Shown: in pieces, positions 1-10,863 of the stretch
How the letters are laid out: each line of letters begins with the position of its first letter
Numbering within the stretch: the stretch's first letter is position 1
Origin: Evernia prunastri
Taxonomy: Eukaryota; Ascomycota; Lecanoromycetes; Lecanorales; Parmeliaceae
Direction: 5' to 3'
DNA length: 64,000 nt
NCBI GenBank assembly: GCA_003184365.1
Contig: NKYR01000022.1
Coordinates: 124,117-188,116 of the forward strand
Made by a program: the position numbers and the translations under genes
Notes under the pieces: generated by a model
Database searches by the model: none
Told to the model about the DNA's origin: nothing
What the model saw: the letters and a program-made list of their open reading frames with translations, nothing else

Positions 1-2
1 AG

Positions 3-845
3 CATGTGCCTCTGGCAAAGAATCTGGAACGCGCGAAGGAATTAGTCACTCTACTCCAGTCTGAAAAACCAAGACAATTCTGCGCGCCGCGTTGTTTGGG
101 CTTCTTCAATGATAGAGACGACACCAAAGACAGCAATAATAACGCCCGCTTTGGACTGGTCTTCGAAAAGCCAGAGAAAAATGCTTCACCAGTGTCCCTC
201 CGACAGATGATCTTCACAGGACCAAAAGCACCTCTGACCGAACGAGTTTCACTAGCTCATAAAATTAGCACGTGTGTTCTGTACCTCCATGCTGTCAATT
301 GGCTACACAAGGGTTTCAGAAGTGACGGCGTTATGTTCTTTCCTGAGTCTGATGGTTCGAACATAACGAAACCATACATCACCGGCTACGAATATTCCCG
401 GCCAGATAGAGATGGCGAGACTACCACAACTGCAGTGGAATTTGCTGACTATTTGATGCTTTATGTCCACCCAAATTATCAAGGATATGAAGCTAAAGGT
501 ACCTACCGCAAAACCTTCGACATCTACAGTCTGGGTATCATCTTACTAGAGATTGCGTACTGGAAGCGGATTGAGGATATTCTTGGCATTGACACGCACA
601 CTGCTACGCCCATCCAGTTGAAAGCGGTCCGTCATCGTCTCCTGCAGCCTGGTTCCAGGTACCTGGCGTTTGTGAAGGAGAATCTTGGCGACAGGTATCA
701 TACAGCCGTCAAAAGTTGCATTGAAGGGCGCTCTGCATTTGACATAGGCACTGATGAGAACGAAGGGGATGTAGAGACGGGGGTAAGGTTGCAGCATCGC
801 TTTACTACTTTGGTGGTTGATGCTTTGGAAAGTATAAGTATATGA
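3..845 (+). CDS. HeLo-associated kinase-like protein, 3' part only
   Basis: The frame is open at the left window edge and ends with TGA at 843-845, so this is the C-terminal ~280 residues of a longer protein. The segment reads as the C-lobe of the kinase-like domain found in fungal proteins that often carry an N-terminal HeLo (prion-inhibition and propagation) domain. The catalytic-loop position reads HKGFRSDGVMFF where an active kinase has HRD, and the DFG position reads GYEYSRP, so the Asp residues for phosphotransfer and metal binding are not recognisable. The helix F/APE-side sequence FDIYSLGIILLEIAYW is conserved. It is probably a pseudokinase. In related proteins this domain is linked to heterokaryon-incompatibility or NLR-like signalling; that role is inferred, because the N-terminal domain lies outside the window. 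Confidence 0.7.
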   Translation, partial: HVPLAKNLERAKELVTLLQSEKPRQFCAPRCLGFFNDRDDTKDSNNNARFGLVFEKPEKNASPVSLRQMIFTGPKAPLTERVSLAHKISTCVLYLHAVNWLHKGFRSDGVMFFPESDGSNITKPYITGYEYSRPDRDGETTTTAVEFADYLMLYVHPNYQGYEAKGTYRKTFDIYSLGIILLEIAYWKRIEDILGIDTHTATPIQLKAVRHRLLQPGSRYLAFVKENLGDRYHTAVKSCIEGRSAFDIGTDENEGDVETGVRLQHRFTTLVVDALESISI

Positions 846-1361
846 GGGGGTGGTGCTTGTTAAGTTGACTGTCTCTATATATCTCATGAAGACCCCTTGT
901 GTTGACATTTTAGACGAACAACAATAATTACCACTGGGAGTTTGAGGTCTGGTCACGAAATGTCAATCTAAGGATTACTGATTAAAAGTCATACTTGCTT
1001 GTGACCACGATGGAGTCGGAGCAGGTGTGCTGCTATCCCTTTCCTTGTACTCCCGGGGGAGGGGGGGGTGCGCTAGCACGAGCCCAATGTACTAATTGTC
1101 ATCGCTCACACTTGGCTTGTCAGGCCCCTCAGTGCTTAAGCCAAGGATCGCTGACGTTGACTCTCCCAAAGCGAAGCATGGTATACGTAGTAACTATACT
1201 TTGGAGATGTCAATGAAGTTGATAGATTGAAAACGAGCTTCCGTTAGCTAGCCGTCGTCAAGACCCCTATTGTAACAAGCCTATAGAACGTCCAGTGACG
1301 CTGTTCACTACCGAGGTGTTTGTCTCACATTCAAGCAATATTCTCGCCGCTCTAATATCCT
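846..1361. other. intergenic, no gene seen
   Basis: About 0.5 kb between the pseudokinase stop and the WSC gene stop (convergent 3' ends). The only open frames are short antisense or GC-tract frames without recognisable protein character. A G-run lies near 1056-1068. Confidence 0.5.
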
Positions 1362-2198
1362 TTAAACGAATTCATAAAATTCTTGGGCTTGCATGTGTCT
1401 CACACAATCCGGCTCGCCTTTACCAACAACAGAGCTCTCCCGAGAAGCTCTCCCCGAAGTGTCAACGTCCCCTTTCTTCGACCTCCGTTGCTGTCTTCTG
1501 CTGCACCCCTTGAGCCCAAGTGTTACGGCAGCTACTATGAGCATTGGCAATCCAAGACCAAGGCCGATTCCTAGAGTAATGTTGTTGCTTGCATTGGAGT
1601 CACCCCCGCCATCTCTGAGCACGTTCGAGGCCTGCGTTTGCGCACTGCCATTGCCGATCACTGCCGATGATTGCGTCGCCGAAGACTTCGCATTGGAGTT
1701 GCTCCCGCCATTGTTGACCGAACTTGAAGTCTGCGTCGGCGAAGGACTGATCATACTTGCCGATAGCGTCGATGATCGCTCGAGCACCTCGTAGACACTG
1801 ATGTGCCATAACCCACCGCAAGATGTCTTTCGATCGGCGCAGCAGGTGAAGTTACAATCAGCGTCATTTGATAAATAGGTATTGCTGGTTGGGTCGAGGG
1901 AATTGCTGCAGAAACACTGGGCGCTGAACTCGACTCCAAAGAACCTGTCCCCTCCACAAAAGTCGTTACAGCTCGAGACTGTATTATAAACTGGATCAGA
2001 GTATGTCGTGCCATTGAGTAATCGATCCTTGCCGTCGTCCTTGTAACAGCCTCGATAGGTCCATGAATGGGTTGGCGGCGGAACAATAGTTGAATTGTAG
2101 GGGCAGGGACCATTCGCCAGGAGACTGGAGGTCTCGGTAGATTTTATGGAGCGAACAAGGAAGAGCACTTGTATCACATAATGCCACTTTGAAAGCAT
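1362..2198 (-). CDS. WSC-domain single-pass membrane protein
   Basis: Single-exon, 278 residues. Residues 1-21 form a signal peptide (hydrophobic LFLV core). Residues ~45-120 are a WSC domain: it opens SWTYRGCYKDD and has eight or more cysteines in the expected pattern, including GVEFSAQCFCSNSL. A Ser/Asn/Gln-rich stalk (~121-205) follows, then a transmembrane helix (~209-231, ITLGIGLGLGLPMLIVAAVT), then a short basic tail (RRQQRRSKKG). This is the layout of Wsc1-like cell-wall stress sensors and of many uncharacterised fungal WSC proteins: extracellular glycan-binding module, O-mannosylated stalk, TM, cytoplasmic tail. The stalk is short compared with yeast Wsc1, so a sensor role is only possible. 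The start at 2198 is chosen because the signal peptide follows it at once. Confidence 0.88.
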   Translation of the reverse strand: MLSKWHYVIQVLFLVRSIKSTETSSLLANGPCPYNSTIVPPPTHSWTYRGCYKDDGKDRLLNGTTYSDPVYNTVSSCNDFCGGDRFFGVEFSAQCFCSNSLDPTSNTYLSNDADCNFTCCADRKTSCGGLWHISVYEVLERSSTLSASMISPSPTQTSSSVNNGGSNSNAKSSATQSSAVIGNGSAQTQASNVLRDGGGDSNASNNITLGIGLGLGLPMLIVAAVTLGLKGCSRRQQRRSKKGDVDTSGRASRESSVVGKGEPDCVRHMQAQEFYEFV

Positions 2199-3096
2199 TG
2201 TTGTTTCTCACAAGAGAGCCAACAAAGCCTAGGCGAGGTTTCGCTTTCTGAGATCTCTACTTGGATCTGGAGCTGAATTGCTGAGTAGAGCTCTGAAGCT
2301 TCGCTCGCAGTGATAAACAAGCATGTAAGCTTGCGCGGCTCCATTAAATTCTTGTCAATTAGTAGAAACGTGCCCAATCAAAATGATTCGACATAAACAA
2401 CAGGTGCTGTGCAGCTGCAGCTACCATGGGGCGGTTTCCCTCACGCACATGCACTTCCCTTCGAGGCACAGAATGCGCCTGTTTCAAGCCTGCCTTGCCC
2501 ATCAGACCCGAAAACCGTGATTGAGACGCACACCACGAAAATCTACACAAAAAGTGGCTTGATTGCAGTGAGTCTGGTGCAAGAACTATAGGAAACGACG
2601 ACAATAATGCTTTATCAGACTATGGTACGCTCTTGAACTTGACGATTGTTCAACGACTTGACTTGATAAGAGGGTAGTCTTGCTTAGCGTGTGCCAATTT
2701 TTGGGCTTGAAGGAGCATTGACGGACCTGCTCCACGGAGATTTGACACAGCCACTTGAGAGTTACAGTGACAGCGACGCAGCTCCGATTGCCATTTCTAC
2801 AGGGTCAACCAGCCTCACTTGAGGGCAAAGGTGTATAATGTGGGCAGACGGCTCATTTGAGATGCGTAAGGTAGAGAAGGAGGGGGGGCGCGGGATTGCA
2901 CAAGCCAATAAGGGGGCCGCCTTTTGTGATTTTTAAACCAACTCGAATCGAGTTGCCTACTTTTCTAGCAAGCTGCGCTATTGACCAGGAACATCGCCTC
3001 ACTCGGCGTACTCTGTAATGCAGCTAACCGTGGGAATAATTAGAAGCGTAAAAAGCTCCGAAAACAATCCTATAGTCCCATGTTCGAGTTTAGATC
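2199..3096. other. divergent intergenic region (WSC / Ap4A phosphorylase)
   Basis: About 0.9 kb between two divergently transcribed genes, so it must hold both promoters. Small open frames (60-81 codons) are present but have no recognisable domain. A G-rich run lies at 2880-2890. Confidence 0.5.
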
Positions 3097-4115
3097 ATGT
3101 GCTCCAGCCGTGACCTTCCCCCTGACCTGGAAGTAAAGGCCTTGACACAATTCGATATCCTCTCAGGCAAAGGCGAGATTCTCTACGAACCGCCAAGAAA
3201 ATCCGTACGATGGGTACAAGGGTTTCAGGTATGTATTAGATGCTTGATGGCACATCCATGCGGTAGGGCCACTGTGAGCTGAACACATGTCTCTTGCAGT
3301 TGCACTTTGACATAACCCCAGCCTTAGCCAAGAAGCCCATACTGCCGCCCGATGACCCCGGTCGTTCAGAACCCATTGGTCCATTCGTCAATCCTCCAGA
3401 CGAGTGGATAATAGCGAGGATCGGGCAGTCCCATAAGCTTATATTGAACAAATACTGTGTTTATCGCCCAATGCTGATATTGCACACGACGCTGTTCGTG
3501 CCTCAAACGGATGACCTGGACGTAGGAGATTTGACAGGTGCATGGGCGATTCTGAGGCAGATACAAACGCCGCAGATGATAATATACAATTGTGGCGTGG
3601 AAGCCGGCTCATCCCAAGGGCATAAACACATCCAGATATTCCCGCGACAGGACTCTGGGGAATTCCAGATGTTCCCATCAAAAGCTACGTCGACAGAAGG
3701 CAGGTTTTTTTTCGGTTTACAGCTGGATCCAAGACAGGCATGACGTACTTGTAGCTGATCTTTGGAGCCAGATGTCGAGACCCGCATCTCGGGAGTGCCA
3801 TTTATACATTTTGTCGTCCGCCTACCCGAAAACCCGTCCTCAAGACATGTCTACATGCAGTATGAGAGACTTCTTAGGATGACGAAAAACGCCTTGAAAG
3901 CTGCAGACGCCGGCACTGATTACAACTTAATACTAGTATCCGAATGGATGGCCCTAATACCACGCAGGAGTAAAGGACGTCGCCCGTTTATCGCAAATGC
4001 GGCGAATATGGTGGGCTCAATGTGGCTAAGGAACGAGGAGCAGCGAGATGATATTCTCAAACAGCCGCTTTTAGATATACTTGCTGAGTTGGGTATCCCA
4101 CTACAATGTACCTGA
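3097..4115 (+). CDS. apa2: diadenosine tetraphosphate (Ap4A) phosphorylase / ATP adenylyltransferase
   Basis: Three exons: 3097-3228, 3300-3714 and 3772-4115 (296 residues). The first intron is standard (GTATGT...TTGCAG). The second (3715-3771) has a weak GTTTAC donor. I chose it because it is the only in-phase join that avoids the stops at 3741 and 3756. The family (yeast Apa1/Apa2, HIT-like GalT/Apa fold) phosphorolyses Ap4A to ATP and ADP, limiting this stress nucleotide in cytosol and nucleus. Diagnostic motif: residues 149-156 SQGHKHIQ, where the His-x-His holds the nucleophilic histidine. The C-terminal segment VPFIHFVVRLP and the NLILVSEWMALIPR region match the family's C-terminal half. 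The N-terminus aligns with LPPDLEVKA...LHFDITPALAKKP. Length is close to the family's ~300-325 residues. Confidence 0.88.
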
Positions 4116-5844
4116 GCAACGTAGCCTACAGTGGCAGACCTCGGTCAGCCAGTTCAATGATTCAACAATAGTTCAACCCGTCTAGCGGCGCCGCTTCTTC
4201 CAAGCCGCAGCATTGCAACCAAGTAAAAACAAAGAGAGGCATGTTTGGCAGAGGCGGAAATTCACTGGCTAGCGCTCAACATTCACACCTTCGGATAATG
4301 CTATTCGAGAATGCTTCTTCATAAGTCTCCATCCCTGACATCAATTTTCCCTCTTTAATGACAGAAATCACTCTTCACAACACTAAATGGATCGTGCTCT
4401 CACTCCCAATGTCGACCTTTTTCATAAACTGAAATCAAAGCAAGACCGTCTCTACGTAACATATGACGCCATGAGATAGCGGCTCCAGGATGTGGCGTAC
4501 AGCTACCATCAATACGTCGGCGCCGTGCTGGCCATCAGTAGACATCTTACAGACTTGCACCAGCATCCGCAGCTGGTGGCTCACCAAGGCACAAGCATTG
4601 ATACATTTGGGCCGTTTCGAAGGCGAAATGGTGCTAATTTTGGCAGGACACGCAAAAGCTGCGTGAGGAAAGTGAGTGTTCGAAGGGATCTCGTCTAAAT
4701 ATCCAGTCAATGTGTCGAGTCTGACCCCGCCATAGACTGCTAGTACTTGTTCAAGAAGATGGAAATCGCAGAGAAAGGACCTCGAAATGGCTGGTACTTG
4801 GCGATTCGTCGCTTGCAAGTAAACGAGTGATGTTGTCGATCGGGTACACTGTCATCGTGACTAGGAACGTACAGTCAGGACGAATGCCGCACCTCCACAG
4901 ACCCGTAAGCTACTCCCAGGCCTGGTGCGCAGCTAGCGAAGGCACAGGATTATGAAGTCCCTACCAAACCCCAGTGCAGCGGCGAGAAACCTGCCTTGGC
5001 TAATCGGCCACACCCGGATTCGAATCTAGTCAAATTTAGTAAAGAAAGCAGCGAGCGATGAGTATGTGCTGGACCGTTCCCTCGAGCTAGAGCTGCATCA
5101 ACCAAGGCCATTACTGTTGTGAATGGTCCACCCAGGCGGCTCTTTGAAATGGGTGCGGCAGGGAAGGGGTTGGATCTGATGCTCATCCACTGGGCACGCG
5201 GCAAGAAGAGATGGGAAGCAAGGCGGGATGAATCTTAAGTAAATGGTCGTTTGAAATGAAGAGGGAGTGGTCTCCCTTCGCTTCCTTCGGATACTCTTTT
5301 ACGCAGTGGTTTCTAAACATCGAGGGCTAATTCATTCTGACTGATAGCTGCCAATTCGTGCAGAACTACTGTCTCTGGATACACAAGGTATAAGGGGGGA
5401 TCAGATGATTCACATGGCGCTCTCCTATTGCGGCATATTCCATAGCATTGCCGCAGCAAAGCATGTGGGGTGTTTCTATCTAAACTGCGATCCATGAGAT
5501 CAAGTGCACAGTGAAGACGCATTGGGACTCTGGAGGCAGCATAAGAACCATTGTAGACTCATCTTATCAGGTTAATTTTCAGCTAATTTACATTACTATG
5601 TGGGTATCATAAAGTACATGAGCAGAGTGCATAGCTACTTGAACGTGGAAATCCCCATTCTTGTGCACAAGACATCAGGGATGTTCCCGCGGAGTCCCCA
5701 TTTCCGACAAGCCCACCGACGATACGAGAGCTCGGTCCCTGGATTGAGGTGGGCCTACAGACGTTGACGGCTTGCTGTGCGGGTTACGGTCTAGGAGCAG
5801 CGGCCGAAATAGCGTAGATAGTGCCCCCAAAATCTTTTAATCCT
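4116..5844. other. 1.7-kb convergent intergenic region
   Basis: Between the 3' ends of the Ap4A phosphorylase and PPR genes. Several frames of 60-127 codons exist (longest 4435-4818 minus), but none shows a domain, signal peptide or membrane segment I recognise, and none can be extended by plausible introns that I found. Probably 3' UTRs plus non-coding DNA. Confidence 0.4.
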
Positions 5845-8427
5845 TCAGATAATGAGGCTTTTCCGCCTTCGTACTCTAGATGGAGGGATCGACGGAAGAA
5901 GAAGGCGAGAGCGAGAGCGAGATCGACGTGGGCCCAGAAAATTGAATCGTTTCCCACGCCGGTTACGACACAAGAGTAGCGGTCGAAAAATGGCAGATGG
6001 TACCCCCCGAACACTTCGGATGGCAGGACCTTTTTTCTTAAGTCTTCGAGATCGAGGAATCGACGGTGGAGGAGATCGAAAGCACGGAGGTTGCTGAATA
6101 AAGGGCCTTCGCCAAATACTTGAGAGAGGTGATGCGTCGGTGGTGGGCATTGGCCGAGTACTTTGTCTGCTTTTCACTGAATGAGCACCTCTGCGGATGA
6201 TGCTTCTAATCTTCCAAAAGATCTTGGCTGTAGGTTGACTTATGCTTGATTGGGGTGACTTCCTGCGATTTTGGCCGAGTAATAGATGCCTCTTTCGCGT
6301 GCGCCAGCGAGTGGCAACATAGCCTTGGACGACGGAACTTCGCAAGCGCATCGGAGGTATGCGTTTGCGCCATCTTTTGGGAATGAAATCTACCACCATG
6401 GCACGCGGGACCATCTCCTGCCAGTCGTCTTTTCGGTATAGGCCTTCGGCAGCCCAGGTCTTGTCCATTGTCAGAGCCTGGCGTAACAGCTGCCGGAAAT
6501 CGGCGATCAACAAATAACTCCTAGAAACGCGGAGACTACTCTCGAAAAGGCCCAGCGCCTGTTTCTTGGGGTCCAATTCCAGAGTATTCATGGCTTGGTT
6601 CAACTTAGCTCCTCTAGGACCATCCACTCCGATAGCAAATCTTCCAGCGAAATTCTGAAACTTCGCAGTCCTACTGATTTTGCTAGATTCGGCCGTATCG
6701 TCTGATGGGATCCGCTTGTCTAGCACGGATCTATAAGAAAGCAGACTCTGAAAGACAAGGTTTTGCATCTTGTCGGTTGCTGTACCGTTGATACAGGCAG
6801 ATCGCCAGATGACCGTAGAGAAGTTGAGCATGCGACTTCTCCATGCCTGTAGAAAGAGCGTCTCGTATGTGGTCGGCCCAGGACGGAGTCCATAATGATA
6901 TTTGAAAATATCTAGTATCCCAATTGCAAGCTCGTGCTGCCTCAGTGGTAAACAATGCCGAAGCAACGTATTCAGCGAGATTTCGTCAGGCACAAAGCCG
7001 GCTTCCTTCATCTCATAGAGCAAACTCATGCTCTCTGCTACCGATTTACGTTTGGCCAGCTCGTTCAATAGCTTGTTGCCTGCACTAGTCGATAGCCATC
7101 CAACCCCATACTTGCTGTTCATATGACCAAGAAAGCTTTGATGATCATGGCCATCGCCTAGGTGCTGGGCGATCTCATAGTCGACCATCTGAGCAGCAAC
7201 GTCCCTTCTTGTTCCAATATTGTCTAGCATGTTCATCTCCGTCATCTTCCGAACAATGATCACTCGGACCGCGCCGGAGTCAATTACTTTGAGGAACAGC
7301 GTCCAAGTCTGTTGGTTAGGCTTGAAGCCGCGCCGGGTCATGTTGTTCAGAAGAAATGTGAAGCTGTGAAGATCCCCCTGTGAAGCAGAACCGCGCAGTA
7401 AGATATTGAATGTTGCTGTCGAAATCTGCATCTTCAGGTCCTCCATCCGAATGTAGAGAGCCCGGGCCTTTGTCATCATTCCGTGATCGTAAAAGAAACG
7501 CAACGCGGTGTTGCAAGCCTCGACGCTTAGGGATTTCCGTGAAGTGCTGCCGTAGAAAATATTGTCAAAAGCGGCAACAACATCTCCAATGTTGGTCCAC
7601 CCCTTCAGCCGGGGCTTTTCCATCCAATTGACTTCGGCTTGAGTCCTCTGAGACTCGGCGAGAGCCTCAACATAGACTGCTAGACTTGCTTCCGACCATT
7701 CAGTGGGTGGAGAGATGCCGCGAGCAAGTTGACAAGATGGGTAATTGCGTGATATGGATGCGACCTTTCGCGCAGGGCCCTGGACCTCATTGCCATCATC
7801 AGCCTCTTGGTTATAAGAGTCACCAATTTGGAGCAGCCCCGGTGCGGGAACAAGTGTATCAATATCCTTGGTTTTATGCGTCTCTTCAGGTGTGTAATGT
7901 TTTTGCAGTTCAGAAAGCGCTATCCTCCAATTGTGTGATTGCAAGGCCTTGTCCCTCAATAGCTTGTTGACGAAAAGCTTATCCTGCTTGTTTTTCCCAT
8001 GGGCATACTTCTGTAGCCGCTTATTCTTCGACTGCGATGGTGAATCCATTGGTAGAAATCTGGCAACTTGCTCGGAAAAACGCCCCATCTCCCACAGTTC
8101 CCTAGATTGTCCTCCGAGCTGACATTGGGATCGGTCAAAGGTGGTGAACCTAAGGCTAGGAGTAGTGTGAAATATGCTGGATTGGCCTCGACGTGTCGAG
8201 TCGGCAGAGTCTGTGTCTTGGTAGTTCCTGTCTTTTTCTGGCGCCGCCGCCGCTGCAGTATGGGAATGGCGGCGAAAGTCCCACATGCTGGCATGACGAA
8301 TTCGTCGTGAAAGGGTCTGTTGAAGTCTTGGGCCACATTGAGGACGTGCATTTTTCAAGTGTCGAGGAAGAATGCGAGAACATGCTATTCCATATACTCT
8401 GGCACATGTAATAGCTCTGAGGTGCAT
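5845..8427 (-). CDS. mitochondrial pentatricopeptide-repeat (PPR) protein
   Basis: Single open frame of 860 residues. The N-terminus is Arg-rich and lacks acids over the first ~50 residues (ACARVYGIACSRILPRHLK...), typical of a mitochondrial presequence. PPR-type helical pairs are visible at about residues 305-405 (TFNILLRGSASQGD, GFKPNQQTWTLFLK) and 470-560 (GNKLLNELAKRKS, GFVPDEISLNTLLRHC, LRPGPTTYETLF). PPR proteins bind organellar RNA for processing, stability or translation; the specific target here is unknown. The last ~110 residues are very basic and low in complexity (RSRSRSR, RRLKKKG). The gene is divergent from the proteasome gene, with 256 bp between starts. Confidence 0.78.
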   Translation of the reverse strand: MHLRAITCARVYGIACSRILPRHLKNARPQCGPRLQQTLSRRIRHASMWDFRRHSHTAAAAAPEKDRNYQDTDSADSTRRGQSSIFHTTPSLRFTTFDRSQCQLGGQSRELWEMGRFSEQVARFLPMDSPSQSKNKRLQKYAHGKNKQDKLFVNKLLRDKALQSHNWRIALSELQKHYTPEETHKTKDIDTLVPAPGLLQIGDSYNQEADDGNEVQGPARKVASISRNYPSCQLARGISPPTEWSEASLAVYVEALAESQRTQAEVNWMEKPRLKGWTNIGDVVAAFDNIFYGSTSRKSLSVEACNTALRFFYDHGMMTKARALYIRMEDLKMQISTATFNILLRGSASQGDLHSFTFLLNNMTRRGFKPNQQTWTLFLKVIDSGAVRVIIVRKMTEMNMLDNIGTRRDVAAQMVDYEIAQHLGDGHDHQSFLGHMNSKYGVGWLSTSAGNKLLNELAKRKSVAESMSLLYEMKEAGFVPDEISLNTLLRHCLPLRQHELAIGILDIFKYHYGLRPGPTTYETLFLQAWRSRMLNFSTVIWRSACINGTATDKMQNLVFQSLLSYRSVLDKRIPSDDTAESSKISRTAKFQNFAGRFAIGVDGPRGAKLNQAMNTLELDPKKQALGLFESSLRVSRSYLLIADFRQLLRQALTMDKTWAAEGLYRKDDWQEMVPRAMVVDFIPKRWRKRIPPMRLRSSVVQGYVATRWRTRKRHLLLGQNRRKSPQSSISQPTAKIFWKIRSIIRRGAHSVKSRQSTRPMPTTDASPLSSIWRRPFIQQPPCFRSPPPSIPRSRRLKKKGPAIRSVRGVPSAIFRPLLLCRNRRGKRFNFLGPRRSRSRSRLLLPSIPPSRVRRRKSLII

Positions 8428-8683
8428 ATGACCAAAGGCAGCAGGAATGAACTCAAGAATTCGTACAGCAATGGTTGCTGCCTCGCTGCCCGATGAAATT
8501 TCTCGGTCCGCAAAATAGAGCGCCTCGCTATCGGATGAACTATTTTCCTTAGCCTGGTCAGGCAGCTGGAAGCTTCATCACGCGTTCACAGCATCCAAAG
8601 CTTTGCTTTCATAATTAGTTCCAGCCTTGAGGTTATTGCATACACAAACTTAACGAAGAAAATCGATTACGTCCACTACAACG
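8428..8683. promoter_or_regulatory. bidirectional promoter, PPR protein / proteasome alpha1
   Basis: A 256-bp interval separates the start codons of two divergent housekeeping genes, so both promoters lie here. I see no clear proteasome-box (GGTGGCAAA) or TATA element. Confidence 0.55.
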
Positions 8684-9697
8684 ATGTCAGGTATTCGTGT
8701 CTCAGCCGCTCGAAATGTACAGCAGGGGGTGCTGACAGCTCAACGACAGGTAGCGCTGGCTTCGATAGACATATCACAATCTTCTCAGACCAAGGGAGAT
8801 TGTACCAAGTCGGTAAGTGTCATCCAATGTTCAGTTGATCTCCGTATCATATGGGGGAGACCTGACTAACAGCTCGACCGGTCAGAATATGCATTCAAAG
8901 CTATCACAGCAGCCAATATCACGTCGATAGGAGTCCGAGGAAAGAATTGTGCAGTAGTTCTCTCGCAAAAGAAAGTGCCCGTTAGTAGTCTCAGCTTATT
9001 TATTTCCAAATCAAGGAGTGTTACTGACGTTGTATGGTGTGAAGGACAAGCTCATCGACCCATCCTCCGTCTCACACATCTTCAAGGTCTCCCCTTCGGT
9101 TGGCTGCGTTATGACAGGATCAATAGCGGACGCACGGGCATCAGTCAACAGGGCTAGAGGTGAAGCGGCTGAATTCAAGTACAAGAACGGATACGAGATG
9201 CCTTGTGACGTGCTCGCAAAGCGACTAGCAAACATCAATCAAGTCTACACGCAAAGGGTAGGCACTGGAGAATCCCAGATAATGCTCTCGATTAGAGCTG
9301 ATGAGGGCAGGCTTACATGAGACCACTCGGCGTTGCTCAAACCTTGGTATCGGTTGACTCCGAGTATGGCCCCCAGCTCTACAAGTGTGACCCAGCAGGA
9401 TATTACGTCGGTTACAAAGCGACCGCATCCGGACCCAAACAACAGGAGGCATTGAACCATCTGGAGAAGAAGCTGAAAAATAAGGAGTGTGCCGAGGGAA
9501 GTTGGGAAGATGTTGTGGAGCTCGGGATATCAACATTGAGCACGGTGCTGAGCGTGGATTTCAAGAAAGGCGAGTTAGAGGTGGGTATTGTCGGAGGGCC
9601 CCGAGCGGGTGACAAGGAGAGGACCGATCCGTTGTTCAGAGCATTGACCGAGGAAGAGATTGAAGAGAGGCTGCAAGCGATCTCTGAGAAAGACTGA
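8684..9697 (+). CDS. scl1: 20S proteasome subunit alpha1 (Scl1/PSMA6 type)
   Basis: Five exons: 8684-8690, 8750-8812, 8886-8980, 9045-9257 and 9311-9697, giving exactly 254 residues. The first exon is only 7 nt and encodes Met-Ser plus one base. Introns are 53-73 nt with good GT/AG sites. The reconstructed N-terminus carries the proteasome alpha signature (FDRHITIFSDQGRLYQVEYA), which forms the gate region of the outer ring. The alpha1-specific features are RGKNCAVVLSQKKVPDKL and AYMRPLGVAQTLVSVD followed by DPAGYYVGYKAT. Alpha subunits are non-catalytic; they dock the 19S particle and gate the 20S chamber in nucleus and cytosol. Length matches yeast Scl1 (252). No oddities apart from the tiny first exon. 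Confidence 0.95.
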
Positions 9698-10863
9698 AGA
9701 GAGAGGACAGACGGAAGAGACGGTATGGAAGCACCACGCTCGGATTCCGTTGTGGCGTCGGAGCTGGTGAATGGCATGCCTAGGTGAAACCGTCGTAACG
9801 GCGAGTTTTGTCTATTTGCATCGTACCTGCATGTAGTGAGTGAGTGAATACGGAGACTATTTTTCGACATGGCTTCCAGCTTCACATGAATAATCATTAC
9901 TGTACGAGTACAGCTTCGCCGCTGACGAATAGATGAACACCGTTTCTCCCGCTTGCGATTGATCTATCGTTCATGACGAAGGACGATGAGAAGCGAGGGA
10001 GTGGCAGGGGCGAAGTAAGTATATTAGTGTGTGGCTTATGTACAAAAGAATTGAGTGGCTTAAGTTGCGGCTCAAATAGGTAATTAATTACAGTTATTAC
10101 AGTTATTTGAACAGATGTCCCTCGGGTACCGAGTACCGACCCGCCAATGATAATGATAGAGAACTTAGAAGTAGATAAGTTGTCGATGAAAAAAGAGGCT
10201 AAAATCTCTAACCGATTGTTTACCATACTTCAAGACTTAAAAAGACTTAAAACGAAATCGTAATTGACCAATGGGATATGGAAATCGCATAATCTGTACC
10301 CATTTAACTTTGACGCTTCAGCCACTTCAGCTGGTCCATGTGCTCTTGCTGAGATAAGCGCGACGGGAGCCACCAAGGTACAATGTCGTTTTGGGATGGT
10401 TCAATGCATCATCAGCTGAACCTCTCTCTTTGCACACTCGGCTGAAACCTGGGCATCTAACCTCTAACCTCTAACCTCAACTTCTTCCACCATGCGGCTT
10501 ATCAAATCTATCACTGCTTTCGGCGGACTCTCCCGTTGTCGTGCGACTATCTGTTCGGATTCATTCCATCAGAGCTCTCATGGGTCTCTCTGGCCGTCAT
10601 CCACCCCGTTGCGGCTGGTCTCCAATTCACCAATTCACCAATCAAACCACCAATCCTCAATATCATTGACATTGTAAATCGATGAACTGTCTTCTTCACC
10701 CGTGGCCGGCCCCCTAATCCGAACCTGCGGAGCGTCGAGATGCATTCATAAAGTGAAGTTGAGGCCGCTGGAAGCATAGATGGCACGCCTCGACAGATTG
10801 GTGAGACATCAACTTTTCCATTCGATGCCTAGTCAAACCATCGCATTGACCAAGACTAAAAAC
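9698..10863. other. intergenic with a short CTAACCT repeat
   Basis: About 1.2 kb upstream of the next plus-strand gene. It contains three perfect tandem copies of CTAACCT (10457-10477) and a short run of ACCAATC-type repeats (about 10620-10655). Open frames here (for example 10492-10677 plus) show no family resemblance; part of this region is probably 5' leader of the gene at 10864. Confidence 0.45.
10457..10477. repeat. 3x CTAACCT tandem repeat
   Basis: Three exact head-to-tail copies of the heptamer CTAACCT. It resembles, but is not, the usual filamentous-fungal telomere unit CCCTAA. Confidence 0.8.

Noticed and set aside
5000..5040. GATTCGAATC resembling a tRNA B box
   Set aside because: No acceptor stem, A box or D/anticodon arms could be drawn on either strand.
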